6,181 nt of DNA. Origin: JBBRSC01 sp038245795. Its GTDB lineage: Bacteria > Actinomycetota > Acidimicrobiia > Acidimicrobiales > Microtrichaceae. Of the stretch, positions 5,910 through 6,181 are shown one piece after another. Position 1 is the first letter of the stretch. Every line of letters begins with the position of its first letter. The stretch spans positions 1 through 6,181 of the forward strand of contig JBBRSC010000205.1 of the NCBI GenBank assembly GCA_038245795.1, read 5' to 3'. A program made the position numbers and the translations under genes. The notes beneath the pieces were generated by a model. It was not told the DNA's origin and ran no database searches. It worked only from the letters and a program-made list of their open reading frames with translations.

Positions 5910-6181
5910 TCAGTTGCGGGCGGCGCGCTTGCCGACCCAGGTGGGGTGATCGGCCATGGCCAGCAGGTGATCGTCGCCGGAGCTGTTGCCGTAGGCCCAG
6001 ATTCGGACCGTGCCCCCGCCGGTCTCGTCGATCCATTCCTGCAGGCGAGTGGCCTTCTGTTCGGCGCGGACGTTTGGTCGAGCGAAGTCACCCGTGAGGA
6101 CGCCGTTGTGTTCGGCGAGCGTGACTCCGATGACATGGACGAATCCATGCGACGCTGCGAAGGGTCGAAGATAGGTGTCGA
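5910..6181 (-). CDS. HAD-IB family phosphatase-like protein, C-terminal part (5' end outside the window)
   Basis: The minus strand is open from the window edge to a TGA at 5912-5910, giving 89 full C-terminal residues. Recognisable parts are YLRPFAASHGFVHVIGVTL (residues 3-21) and the LTGDFARPNVRAEQKATRLQ region with a lysine (residue 42) in the motif III position. Next is motif IV, AYGNSSGDDHLLAMADHP (62-79), with the Mg-coordinating acidic pair region GDD at 68-70. The first Asp often seen in this motif is Asn here (GNS), which also occurs in relatives. This layout fits HAD-IB hydrolases related to phosphoserine phosphatase, often annotated simply as HAD-IB family hydrolase. The nucleophile DxD motif would be beyond the edge, so activity and substrate cannot be judged. 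It is convergent with the dehydrogenase gene. Confidence 0.82.
   Translation of the reverse strand, partial: DTYLRPFAASHGFVHVIGVTLAEHNGVLTGDFARPNVRAEQKATRLQEWIDETGGGTVRIWAYGNSSGDDHLLAMADHPTWVGKRAARN

Noticed and set aside
1..6181. Mobile elements, CRISPR arrays, tRNA or rRNA genes, toxin-antitoxin or phage genes
   Set aside because: I looked on both strands and saw no spaced direct repeats, transposase or integrase motifs, cloverleaf or rRNA-like sequence.

Overview
The window is GC-rich, densely packed chromosomal DNA with short gaps between genes. It most resembles an actinobacterium. The evidence is a homodimeric AceE-type pyruvate dehydrogenase E1, a small HhH-GPD-like protein of a type I associate mainly with Actinobacteria, GTG starts, weak Shine-Dalgarno sites and an apparently leaderless gene. 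Acidimicrobiia is my best guess from overall protein flavour, but that is inference; no rRNA or other taxonomic marker is present. No gene-free stretch exceeds about 125 bases.

Layout, left to right. (1) 1-174 (+): the C-terminal end of an alpha/beta hydrolase. (2) 206-787 (-): an HhH-GPD-like DNA-repair-type protein, 28 bases downstream of (3) 816-3542 (-): aceE, pyruvate dehydrogenase E1. These two form a likely operon read right to left. (4) 3605-4132 (+): ribonuclease HI, divergent from aceE across about 60 bases. (5) 4164-4322 (+): a 52-residue single-pass membrane protein with a strong ribosome binding site, whose 3' end overlaps (6) 4266-4997 (-): a protein with a long low-complexity N-terminal region and a C-terminal J-domain. 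(7) 5126-5902 (+): a short-chain dehydrogenase closely resembling type II 3-hydroxyacyl-CoA dehydrogenase (HSD17B10-like). It has an apparently leaderless promoter and a perfect 6+2+6 inverted repeat that looks like a TetR-type operator. (8) 5910-6181 (-): the C-terminal part of a HAD-IB phosphatase-like protein, convergent with (7).

The genes do not form one pathway. AceE makes acetyl groups from pyruvate, and the dehydrogenase probably works in acyl-CoA breakdown. RNase HI and the HhH protein belong to nucleic-acid maintenance. I see no mobile element, CRISPR array, tRNA, rRNA or defence or biosynthetic cluster, and no clear undescribed system. The items most worth a second look are the operator and leaderless start of the dehydrogenase, the overlooked small membrane protein, the unusual J-domain protein, and the HhH protein that seems to lack the usual glycosylase catalytic residues.
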